Below the pieces are notes generated by a model. The model did no database searches, was not told where the DNA came from, and was given only the letters and a program-made list of their open reading frames with translations. A stretch of DNA of 64,000 bases from Rhodococcus jostii RHA1 (GTDB taxonomy: Bacteria; Actinomycetota; Actinomycetes; Mycobacteriales; Mycobacteriaceae): contig NC_008269.1 in the NCBI RefSeq assembly GCF_000014565.1, positions 248,001-312,000 on the forward strand. Reading direction: 5' to 3'. The position numbers and the translations under genes are program-made. Shown piece after piece: positions 37,100 to 44,523 of the stretch. Position 1 is the first letter of the stretch, and each line of letters starts with the position of its first letter.

Positions 37100-38710
37100 A
37101 TGACCCGCCGGATCCGGGACTGCCGCCGCTGCGGCCGCGCGGTCGGCAAACCCGACCGTGACCTGTGTGCACGCTGCCACTGGGCGGCCTCCCACGCCCC
37201 GGTCACCCACCCCTGCCCGCGCTGCGGCGTCGACCGGGTCCTGCAGCCGGACACCGGCCGCTGCGTGCGCTGCTCGCGCACCTGCCGACAGTGCCAGGCC
37301 CCGGTGTTGTTCGTCGACCGAGACCTGTGCAAGGAATGTCTCCGACGGCAACGGCGAGACGCCGATCGAGCCGACTGCCCGCGCTGCAGCAAACGCCGGA
37401 TACTGCGACCGGCCACCGGCCTGTGCGGTTCGTGTTCGCATCCGGGCCGGCCACCGAATCCGGACACGGCCTGCGTCGACTGCGGCCGGGTCACCCGACT
37501 GACCGGTGCCGGGCGGTGTCGATCCTGTTGGGAACGCTCGCCGCACAGGATCACCGTCCGCGCCGCCAATCTCGCCGAGGCACTGGCTGATCCGCCAAAC
37601 TGGCTGGGCACCTTCGCCGCCTACCTGGTCGGCCGCCATCACCCCAGCCGCGCGTGCGCCATGCTCACCCGACTCGGCAAGCACCTGACCGACGAGCACC
37701 CGACGCATCCGCAGGCACTGCTGGGAGCTGTCGCCGACGACGTGCCGCTCGCGCGGGCCCTGGAAGACTTCCTCACCGCGAGCAAGCTGGCACTGCCGCC
37801 CGACCGCGACGAACGCCGCGCCGCCGCCCGCCGCCAGTCCCGCATCGACGCCGTGCCCGCCCCCTTGCGACCGGCGGTGACCGGGTTCGCCGAACACCTT
37901 GTCGCCGGCCGCGATCGCGCCCGCCGCGCCGGCACCCGCCCGCGCGGGCACACCACGCTCGAGGCTCGCCTCACCGCGGTGCGTGACTTCGCGCAATTCC
38001 TGACCGCGCGCCGCTGCAAGACCGACTGGGCGACCGCCGATGTCGGCGACATCGAAGCGTTCCTGCACGCACATCCCGGCCGACGGGCCTCCTACCTGAC
38101 CGGACTGCGCCAATTCTGCCGCTACGCGCTGCGCCGACGGTTGCTGCTCATCGACCCCACCGCAGGGGTGCAAGCGCCGCAGACCATGGCATTCAGGGGA
38201 CCGACGCTTCCCGTCGACCGGCAGCGCGAGTTGTTCCGGCGATGGAGCACCGACCCCGAGGTGCACCCGCACGAGGCGTTCGTCGGGCTGGCCGCCCTAC
38301 TGCACGGCGCTACCACCCAGGAACTGCAACACCTCACCGACGACGATATCGACCATGAACAGCACCGCATCAGGCTGGGGCGTCGACCGCAGCCTACTCC
38401 GTTGGACCCGTGGACCTGGACCGCGCTGCAACGCTGCCTGCAGCACCGTAAGAACTTGGGCAGCAACAACGCCCATGTGCTGATCACTATGCAGACCAAG
38501 GCCACCCGCGCGGCCGCCTCCGACTCCTACGTCAAGCAGACCCTGCGCGAGGTCGGTATCCAACCCAGAATCCTGCGCTCCACCCGGCTGGTCGACCTCA
38601 TCGGCACGGTCGACGCGAAACTCGTCGCCGCCGCTTACGGCATGACCAGCGAGGCCGTCATCGCCTACCTCTCCGACCACGTCGACTTCGCCCGGCTGCC
38701 GAACCCGTGA
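37100..38710 (+). CDS. zinc-ribbon array protein with degenerate recombinase domain
   Basis: A 536-residue protein. Residues 8-143 contain five successive C-X2-C ... C-X2-C ribbons (cysteines 8/11/23/26, 39/42/55/58, 62/65/77/80, 93/96/109/112, 125/128/140/143). Residues 290-530 have the outline of a tyrosine recombinase (core-binding helix RDFAQFLTARRCKTDW; catalytic-type PVDRQRELFRRWSTDPEVHP). However, Arg I is replaced (LLHGATTQELQHLTDDDI), H-x2-R reads RSTR and the second His is lost. It is probably a DNA-binding accessory to the active recombinase. The ATG at 37100 follows the XRE stop. Confidence 0.8.
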   Translation: MTRRIRDCRRCGRAVGKPDRDLCARCHWAASHAPVTHPCPRCGVDRVLQPDTGRCVRCSRTCRQCQAPVLFVDRDLCKECLRRQRRDADRADCPRCSKRRILRPATGLCGSCSHPGRPPNPDTACVDCGRVTRLTGAGRCRSCWERSPHRITVRAANLAEALADPPNWLGTFAAYLVGRHHPSRACAMLTRLGKHLTDEHPTHPQALLGAVADDVPLARALEDFLTASKLALPPDRDERRAAARRQSRIDAVPAPLRPAVTGFAEHLVAGRDRARRAGTRPRGHTTLEARLTAVRDFAQFLTARRCKTDWATADVGDIEAFLHAHPGRRASYLTGLRQFCRYALRRRLLLIDPTAGVQAPQTMAFRGPTLPVDRQRELFRRWSTDPEVHPHEAFVGLAALLHGATTQELQHLTDDDIDHEQHRIRLGRRPQPTPLDPWTWTALQRCLQHRKNLGSNNAHVLITMQTKATRAAASDSYVKQTLREVGIQPRILRSTRLVDLIGTVDAKLVAAAYGMTSEAVIAYLSDHVDFARLPNP

Positions 38711-38727
38711 CAGTTCAGGCGCCACCT

Positions 38728-38754
38728 CGCACACGTTCGCGCGAACGTGTGCGC
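38728..38754 (-). repeat. right terminal palindrome of recombinase element
   Basis: CGCACACGTTCGC followed by its exact reverse complement GCGAACGTGTGCG makes a perfect 26-base palindrome 18 bases after the last stop codon. It lies 4-5 bases from the joint with the IS256 gene. It is probably the recombinase binding and crossover site. Confidence 0.75.
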
Positions 38755-39401
38755 TTTGGCCAAGTTCTGGCTCGCCGTCCTGACGGAAATCCGCAACCGC
38801 GGGGTCGCAGACGTGTGCATCGCCGTCTGCGACGGACTCAAGGGACTGCCCGACGCGATCACTACCGTGTGGCCACTCACGGTGGTGCAGACCTGCCTGA
38901 TTCACCTCTTGCGTAACACCTTTCGTTACGCATCGCGTCAGTACTGGGACGAAATGTCACGGGACCTGCGGCCGATATACACCGCTGTCAACGAGGCCGC
39001 GGCCAAGGAGCAGTTCACCGAGTTCGCCGACAAATGGGGGCCGAGGTATCCGGCGATTGTCCGGCTGTGGGAAAGCGCCTGGAGCGAGTTCGTGCCCTTC
39101 CTCGACTACGACCCCGAGATCCGCCGGGTCATTTGCTCAACGAACGCGATCGAGTCCCTCAACGCGCGCTACCGGCGGGCGGTGCGGGCGAGGGGCCACT
39201 TCCCCAGCGAGCAGGCCGCGCTCAAGTGCCTCTACCTCGCCACCCGGTCGCTGGACCCGACGGGTAAGGGAAGAGCACGATGGGTGACGAGGTGGAAGCC
39301 GGCCCTCAATGCGTTTGCTATCACATTCGAAGGCCGAATCACCCCAACCGTGATCTAGATTCATGCGCCAGAACTGGATCCACCGATGTTCTGACAGTCC
39401 C

Positions 39402-39409
39402 GTCGACGA
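39402..39409. repeat. right target-site duplication of IS256 element
   Basis: GTCGACGA immediately after the right terminal repeat, identical to 33591-33598. Confidence 0.9.
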
Positions 39410-39487
39410 TCGTCATGCCCCGCGATTCCAGCAGCTGCCGTGCTGGGGAATGGTCTTGAACGGTTTGCCGTAGGCGGGCTGGCTCAT
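39402..39487 (-). pseudogene. abi-family gene, 5' fragment
   Basis: The minus strand begins MSQPAYGKPFKTIPQ and, after a one-base shift, continues RQLLESRGMTIVD to the transposon. This matches the start of Abi-type proteins (Y-x-K-P-x-K-x-x-x-Q-v-x-L-L-x-x-R-G-M). Its continuation is at 33505-33598. The frameshift shows that decay went further than the insertion. Confidence 0.65.
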
Positions 39488-39622
39488 GAGGATAAAGAAA
39501 ACCAGCCTCCCCCTCGAATGAGTGGAAGGCTGGCCGTGTTGGCGTCAACTGTACCGGAACCGGTCTGGTCGTTCCTTCCTCGGTTCGGCGCCAGGTGTCG
39601 GCGCCACTTGTCTTCCATACAA

Positions 39623-39649
39623 CGCGCAATGGTTGCGATTGCGCAATGG
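39623..39649. promoter_or_regulatory. MarR-regulon operator, copy A
   Basis: CGCGCAATGGTTGCGATTGC followed by GCAATGG. Nearly identical to copy B at 42556 (one base differs in the core) and, reversed, to copy D at 46454. It lies in front of a decayed marR copy. Confidence 0.75.
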
Positions 39650-39667
39650 TTGGGTGCAGGATTGGGT

Positions 39668-39805
39668 ATGAGGCGTGTGTGCGCCGGCAGCTGCAGACCG
39701 GCAACGGGGCAGGTGAGGCGGTGGTGTGACGTCGCGTGCTGGTCGGGCATCGCGACGGCGTCGGGTGTCGGGGTCGAGGACGTCGTCCCGACGCCGCACT
39801 GTAGG
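39668..39805 (+). pseudogene. decayed copy of the marR gene at 42602
   Basis: Upstream sequence (operator A and GGGTGCAGGATTGGGTATGA) and about 140 bases of coding sequence align with the intact marR and its promoter at 42556-42740. Examples are the shared GAGGCGGTG and the later GGTCGAGGA. In-frame TGA codons and small indels kill it. It is a duplication remnant beside the transposon. Confidence 0.75.
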
Positions 39806-39995
39806 TGCGGTTGCCGAGGGCACGAGGTGAATTCGTCAGACGGTGACCTCGCGTCTAGGCAATGTGCCTGCGCCACCGACCGCCGTGCCGGAAGCGCGCA
39901 CGCAACCATGGGAGTGGGCTGACAAGTGGCAGTGGTGGTCGTTCGCGACTGCGCACCATCCCGAGAGGTCGCCCCGGGAAGAAATCGAGAACAGT

Positions 39996-40259
39996 ATGCC
40001 TACGTTCGTCGTCGAGTACACCTACAGTCCCGAATCCTCGTCCGGTCGTGACGATCACCGCACCGATCATCATGCATGGCTCGCGGAATTGGTTCGCCGC
40101 AAGGTGGTGCTGTCGTCGAGTCCCGTCGCCGACCACAGCGGCTTCCAGTTCATCGTCGACGCCGCCGATGCCGACACCGTGGCCCGCCTGTTCGGGCACG
40201 ACCCGTTTGCGCAGGCACACCTCGTATCCCATGTATCCATCAGCCCCTGGAACCGGTGA
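39996..40259 (+). CDS. YciI-family protein (copy 2)
   Basis: An 87-residue paralogue of the protein at 4355. It has the same FVVEYTYSPESSSGRDDHRT, HHAWLAELVRRKVVLSSSPV and FGHDPFAQAHLV. It is shorter at the C-terminus. ATG at 39996 is the family start; the reading frame is open upstream but without homology. Its upstream neighbour is a marR remnant, so copy and regulator may have been duplicated together. Confidence 0.85.
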   Translation: MPTFVVEYTYSPESSSGRDDHRTDHHAWLAELVRRKVVLSSSPVADHSGFQFIVDAADADTVARLFGHDPFAQAHLVSHVSISPWNR

Positions 40260-40697
40260 CAGGACGATCTCACGAGTTATGGGAGCCGGTTGTGGGCAAA
40301 GGTTGAGATGTCCGGTGACGAGGTAGCTGAGAGCGACTCGTACCCGCAACGGTGCAGCCTCCGGTCACGATCCGGGACCGGAGGGGCCCCGCGGGTGCCC
40401 GGAGGCGATCGACGTGGCTCCTCCCGCTGCCACGTGTCGAAGCGTCGCGCCCGCGCGATGTGGGGGTACCCCAACCGCGCGGTGGGGCACGGAACCTTCC
40501 GTAGCCGTCCGGCTGGGATGTGACGGTGAAAAGGGACTGTGACAGATTGCGCGGCAGAAGACCCGCACTGCGAGGGTTCGTACATTTCGGGTGGCGTCCT
40601 GACCCGTGACGCCGGCCGCTTTCCCGGGCGAGGGTCTTGCGCTGCCCGCCAACGTCCACGCGTCTGAGTATCACTCGTTTCCGGGGTTTGGTGCGCT
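40260..40697. other. stretch without a recognisable gene
   Basis: About 440 bases between the YciI gene and the end of the glutamate-synthase-like gene. Arg/Pro-rich frames are open on both strands but carry no motif. GGGGTACCCC near 40465 is a short palindrome. No RNA gene is apparent. Confidence 0.35.
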
Positions 40698-42305
40698 TTA
40701 GGGTCGGTGTCCCGGCTCGGCGCCGGGGTGGAAGGTGTCCGCGCTGGCTTCGGCCCAGTCGGCGGCCCAGGCGCGCGGTGTGTGATGGAGAAGTTCACCG
40801 GGCGTCAACCATTCGTAGATTTCGGCGTAGGAACTCACCCGGGTCGGGGTGATCTTCTTTCGCAGCAGGTGCGGGCCGAGCCCGGACGGGTCGGTGACGC
40901 CCATCGAGGCCATGATCTGCACGGCCTGGCGGACGGTGGCCTCGTGGTAGCGGTACGCGCGAAGGCTCTTGTCCGCCACGTCGAGGGCCCGGGTGCGCTT
41001 CGGGTCCTGGGTCGCGACACCGACCGGGCAGGTGTTGGTGTGACAGCGTTGCGCCTGGATGCAGCCGATGGCCATCATCATCGCCCGGGCGGCGTTGGTG
41101 TAGTCCGCGCCCTGGATCAGCCGCTTGACGATGTCGTTGCCGACCGCGACCTTGCCGCTGGCCCCGAGCCGGATCTGCTCCCGCAGTCCGGTGCCGACGA
41201 GGGCGTTGTGGACGGTCATCAACCCATCGGTCAGCGGCAGACCCACATGGTCTTCGTATTCGAGGGGTGCGGCGGCGCTGCCGCCCTCGGCGCCGTCGAC
41301 GACGATGAAGTCCGGTCCCGTGCCCATCTCCAGGATCGCCTTGCAGATCGCGAGGAGCTCCACCCGCGAGCCCACACACAGCTTCAGTCCAACCGGTTTG
41401 CCGCCGGAAATATCGCGCATCCGGGCAACGAATTCGATCATCTCCCGTGGGGTGTGGAACGCGGAATGCGCCGCGGGGCTGACGCATTTCTCCCCGACCG
41501 GCACGCCCCGGTATTCGGCGATCTCGGCGCTCACCTTCGCTGCCGGCAGCACACCCCCGACGCCGGGTTTCGCGCCCTGGCTCAGCTTCAGCGAGATCGC
41601 CTTGACCTGTTCGTGTGCGGCCTTGTCGGCGAACCGGTGCGGATCGAACTGCCCACCTGGGGTGCGGGTGCCGAAGTATCCGGACCCGATCTCCCAGATG
41701 ATGTCACCGCCGCCGGACAGGTGGTACGGGGTCAGGCCGCCCTCGCCGGTATCGTGGGCGAACCCGCCCCGGGCGGCGGCGCTATTCAACGCGCGCAGCG
41801 CGTTCGCGGACAGCGCACCGAAACTCATCGAGGAAATGTTCAGCAGGGACATCGAATACGGCCGGGAGCAGTCCGCGCCGCCGACGAGCACCCGCGGCGG
41901 ATGCTCGGGTTCGGCGGCCGGCATCACCGAGTGCACCAGATATTCGTAGCCGACCTCTTCGATGTCGCGTTCGGTGCCGAACGACAGTTCACCGTGGATC
42001 CCTTTGGCGCGTTCGTAGATGACGGTGCGCACGTCCCGGTCGAAGGGGCGGCCGTCGAAGTTGCGTTCGATGAAGTACTGCTGCAGTTCCGGGCGCAGGC
42101 TTTCCAGTAGATACCGCAGATGCCCGAGGATCGGATAGTTACGCAGCACCGAATGCCGACGCTGCAGCAGGTCGTAGAGGCCGACGATCAGCAACACCGC
42201 CAGCAGCGAAGCAACCGCCCACCATGCCCAGGACCCGAGCGCGGCCGCGGCGGTGACGACACCGAGCCCGAGGACGGTGAATCCGACGATCAGGAACCGG
42301 AACAT
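40698..42305 (-). CDS. FMN-binding glutamate synthase-like protein (copy 2)
   Basis: A 535-residue paralogue of the protein at 14402 with the same layout: two N-terminal membrane helices (MFRFLIVGFTVLGLGVVTAA, AWWAVASLLAVLLIVGLYDL), then the FMN barrel (MSFGALSANALRALNSAAAR, DFIIVVDGAEGG-like IVVDGAEGGSAAAPLEYEDH) and [3Fe-4S] motif CIQAQRCHTNTC. The amidotransferase domain is absent. The start follows GGAAGGG. It diverges from marR across a 296-base gap with operator B, so it may belong to that regulon. Confidence 0.85.
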   Translation of the reverse strand: MFRFLIVGFTVLGLGVVTAAAALGSWAWWAVASLLAVLLIVGLYDLLQRRHSVLRNYPILGHLRYLLESLRPELQQYFIERNFDGRPFDRDVRTVIYERAKGIHGELSFGTERDIEEVGYEYLVHSVMPAAEPEHPPRVLVGGADCSRPYSMSLLNISSMSFGALSANALRALNSAAARGGFAHDTGEGGLTPYHLSGGGDIIWEIGSGYFGTRTPGGQFDPHRFADKAAHEQVKAISLKLSQGAKPGVGGVLPAAKVSAEIAEYRGVPVGEKCVSPAAHSAFHTPREMIEFVARMRDISGGKPVGLKLCVGSRVELLAICKAILEMGTGPDFIVVDGAEGGSAAAPLEYEDHVGLPLTDGLMTVHNALVGTGLREQIRLGASGKVAVGNDIVKRLIQGADYTNAARAMMMAIGCIQAQRCHTNTCPVGVATQDPKRTRALDVADKSLRAYRYHEATVRQAVQIMASMGVTDPSGLGPHLLRKKITPTRVSSYAEIYEWLTPGELLHHTPRAWAADWAEASADTFHPGAEPGHRP

Positions 42306-42555
42306 CGACACCCTTCCCCGCCGAGGAACAACGAAGGCGGAGCATCCCAGGTTCGAGCTGATGGGCACGGAGTGCAGGACACCCCTGACCAACCGGCGTG
42401 CCCGCTCCCCCACGGCCCGGCGTTGCGACCATGCAGCCGTCTCATCGGCAGTTCACTTCCTTGAAGGCCGTCCCGCCGCGAGAGGCAGGTGGTCCCGGAT
42501 GGTTGCGCCTGCCGGCAGGCGAGGTAGTTGCGGGGAGAGCCCACCTACCATCCAA

Positions 42556-42582
42556 CGCGCAATGGTTGCGGTTGCGCAATGG
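42556..42582. promoter_or_regulatory. MarR-regulon operator, copy B
   Basis: CGCGCAATGGTTGCGGTTGC followed by GCAATGG, 20 bases before the marR start codon, in the gap to the divergent glutamate-synthase-like gene. The TTGCGCAA core is palindromic and the CGCAATGG half is repeated. Confidence 0.75.
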
Positions 42583-42601
42583 TCGGGTGCAGGATTTGGG
42601 T

Positions 42602-43108
42602 ATGAGCGCGGTGCGGGGACAGCAGGCGGAGTCGGGGCAACGGTTCACCGAGCAGGTGGAGGCGGTGTTGTGGGCGTCGCGGGCGCTGGTGGGGATCGCG
42701 GCGGCCTCGGTCGCCGAGGTCGAGGATCTCGTCACGGTGCCGCACCTGCGGATTCTGGTGATGGTCGACACCCGGGGGCCGCTGAATCTGGGGGCGGTCG
42801 CCGAGGCGCTGGGAGTCAATCCCTCCAACGCCTCGAGGGCGGTGGACCGGCTGATCAAGTCCGGGTTGCTGGATCGGCGCGATGCCCCGGAGGATCGGCG
42901 GAATCTGAATCTGACGCTCACCGCCGCCGGGCAGGAGCTGGTGGATCGGGTCAGCACCCATCGCCGGGAGGCGATTTCGGGGGTCCTGGAGCGGATGACA
43001 CCGGAGGATCGGGATGCGTTGGCGTCCGCGTTGCGCCGCTTCGCCGCCGCCGCGGGCGAGCCGATCGACGGTGATGTGCTCACGTTGTTGTGGCCGCCCG
43101 CCCACTGA
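42602..43108 (+). CDS. MarR-family regulator of the carbon-oxidation region
   Basis: A 168-residue MarR protein: VTVPHLRILVMVDTRGPLNL, VAEALGVNPSNASRAVDRLI (recognition helix), the wing RRDAPEDRRNLNLTLTAAGQ, and dimer helices at both ends. Its likely operator occurs before its own gene, before the GH15 and oxidase genes and before a dead copy of itself. Its last 29 bases overlap, tail to tail, the gene at 43080. MarR ligands are typically aromatic acids or oxidants; none can be named. Confidence 0.87.
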   Translation: MSAVRGQQAESGQRFTEQVEAVLWASRALVGIAAASVAEVEDLVTVPHLRILVMVDTRGPLNLGAVAEALGVNPSNASRAVDRLIKSGLLDRRDAPEDRRNLNLTLTAAGQELVDRVSTHRREAISGVLERMTPEDRDALASALRRFAAAAGEPIDGDVLTLLWPPAH

Positions 43109-43457
43109 GCGTGCTGTCGGCGCAGGCGTGTGCGGTCCGCACACCGGCGATGGTGAAACCGTTGGCGCACACCATTTCTGCGATCGCGGTCCGGCGGCGG
43201 CGCCGATCGCACGCGGCGACCATCATGCTGGCCGCGTGCACGGCGTCGACACTCGCGCCGCACCGCAGCGCCGATGGTGTGGGCAGCGCGGTGGTGACCG
43301 CGGCCTGCAGCAGATGCCGGGCGCCGAGTAGCCGCAGCACCAGCTGGTCGCGGCGGCGCAGCGGCCGTCTCAGTAGGCGGGCGGGCACCAGGTTCGGGGC
43401 GCTCAGTTGCAGCAGCCCGTAACCGACTCGAATTACCACGAGGGTGCGGGCGGTCAT
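43080..43457 (-). CDS. conserved actinobacterial protein following an SDR
   Basis: A 125-residue protein starting TARTLVVIRVGYGLLQLSAP, then RRRDQLVLRLLGARHLLQAA and AVHAASMMVAACDRRRRRTA. I recall this pattern from unassigned actinobacterial proteins, moderately hydrophobic with an R-V-L-G-A-R-H signature. The ATG overlaps the SDR stop (ATGA), so it is coupled to it. The function is unknown. Confidence 0.6.
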   Translation of the reverse strand: MTARTLVVIRVGYGLLQLSAPNLVPARLLRRPLRRRDQLVLRLLGARHLLQAAVTTALPTPSALRCGASVDAVHAASMMVAACDRRRRRTAIAEMVCANGFTIAGVRTAHACADSTLSGRAATTT

Positions 43458-44476
43458 CGTCGCCGCCGGGCCGTAAGGACGGTGGCGGCGCCGGCGGCGA
43501 GCAGGCCGGCGGCGGCGCCGAGGATCCCGTGGTGCTGGGAGGCCCACAGTTGCCCGCTGCGGGTGTGGGCTTGGGCGTCGAAGATGCCGTGGGCGCCGAA
43601 GTCGTGGCCGTCGGGGTCGTCGGCGGGGTGCCACAGATTCGTCGGTTGCTGCGGGTCGCGGGGCTGGTCGGTTTGCTGGGAGGAGATCCCGGTGGCCGCG
43701 AGGTACCGGTCGAGCAGACCCGGGGCGATGGCGTTGGCGGCGAGGGTGGCGGCGGTGCTGGCGCCGACCCAGTATTCGCGGCGGGCGGGGTGCTCGGCGG
43801 CGTAGAGGACGGCGCGGGCGGCGACCTCGGGTTGGAAGATCGGCGGCACCGGCTGCGCGTGGTGGGGCAGCCGGCTGAGCACCCAGGAGAACTGGGGGGT
43901 GTTGACCGCGGGCATCTGCACCATCGTCACCCGGATGTTCGAGCCCTCGTGCAGCAACTCGCAGCGCAGTGCCTCGTGAAATCCCTGGATGGCGTGCTTG
44001 GCGCCGCAGTAGGCGCTCTGCAGCGGGATGCCGCGGTAGGCGAGTGCGGAGCCGACCTGCACGATCGTGCCCGCATTCCGGGGCCGCATGCGGCGCAGCG
44101 CGGCCATCGTGGCGTAGACGTAGCCGAGGTAGCTGACCTCGGTAACCCGGCGGTATTCGGCCGCGGAGATGTCGGTGAACGGGGCGAAGACGGAGGTGAA
44201 GGCGACGTTGACCCAGATGTCGATCGGTCCGAGGGTGTTCTCGACGAGGTCGGCGGCGGCCTCGACCTGGTCGGGGTCGGCGACGTCGGTGGGCACCGCC
44301 AGCGCGATTGCCCCGGCGTCCTCCACCTCCCGAACGGCTCCTTCGAGGCCCTTCTTTCCGCGGGCGAGGAGGGCGATCTGGTCGTGGCGGCCGGCGAACG
44401 CGCGGGCGACGGCGCGGCCGATGCCGCCGGAGGCGCCGGTGATCACGACGACGCGTCCGGGTGCCGGTGTGCTCAT
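43454..44476 (-). CDS. short-chain dehydrogenase with C-terminal membrane anchor
   Basis: A 340-residue SDR. NAD(P) motif VVVITGASGGIGRAVARAFA, the N-x-A-like IWVNVAFTSVF, the catalytic serine in QVGSALAYRG, and Y-x3-K in SAYCGAKHAIQGFHEALRCE. Residues 315-335 form a membrane helix (GAAAGLLAAGAATVL), so it is likely membrane-tethered. The substrate is unknown. The ATG at 44476 follows GAAAGGAACG. It is second in the GH15-SDR-small protein operon. Confidence 0.88.
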   Translation of the reverse strand: MSTPAPGRVVVITGASGGIGRAVARAFAGRHDQIALLARGKKGLEGAVREVEDAGAIALAVPTDVADPDQVEAAADLVENTLGPIDIWVNVAFTSVFAPFTDISAAEYRRVTEVSYLGYVYATMAALRRMRPRNAGTIVQVGSALAYRGIPLQSAYCGAKHAIQGFHEALRCELLHEGSNIRVTMVQMPAVNTPQFSWVLSRLPHHAQPVPPIFQPEVAARAVLYAAEHPARREYWVGASTAATLAANAIAPGLLDRYLAATGISSQQTDQPRDPQQPTNLWHPADDPDGHDFGAHGIFDAQAHTRSGQLWASQHHGILGAAAGLLAAGAATVLTARRRR

Positions 44477-44523
44477 GGTGGGCGTTCCTTTCGGGCGTGG
44501 CAGTTCCTGGCGGCAAGGGATTT

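Larger units (their letters stand above)
35579..38757 (+). mobile_element. three-gene tyrosine-recombinase element
   Basis: About 3.18 kb inserted between the IS256 transposase codons for GDGGEG and AKFWL. It encodes, in one direction and nearly end to end, a tyrosine recombinase, a small XRE-type protein and a zinc-ribbon/recombinase-like protein. The ends share GCGCACA[G/C]GTTCG in inverted orientation, and the right end is a perfect 26-base palindrome. No clear target duplication is seen, as expected for site-specific recombinases. It resembles RIT or Tn554-like logic but differs in gene content. Confidence 0.8.
33670..39358 (+). pseudogene. IS256-family (Mutator-type) transposase, in three pieces
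   Basis: Piece 1 (33670-34189): N-terminal part with LETALEAEMDEHLGYEKHHV and RLTGVDEIILSLSAKGLTTG, ending at VRPLD. Piece 2 (35435-35580): VYPVLFIDAIHVKIRDGQVA, containing the first catalytic aspartate, to GLWAGDGGEG. Piece 3 (38758-39358): AKFWLAVLTEIRNRGVADV, the second aspartate in CDGLKGLP, and STNAIESLNARYRRAVRARG with the glutamate. Joined together they form a complete DDE transposase of about 420 residues, so decay began only with the insertions. Confidence 0.92.
33599..39401 (+). mobile_element. IS256-family element carrying two nested insertions
   Basis: Terminal inverted repeats start GGGACTGTC at 33599-33620 and, reversed, at 39380-39401, with 17 of 22 bases matching. An identical 8-base duplication flanks them. 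The native element (about 1.38 kb) is interrupted by an IS30 element (34190-35431) and by a three-gene recombinase element (about 35579-38757). It inserted into an abi-type gene. The transposase can no longer be made from one frame. Confidence 0.92.
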
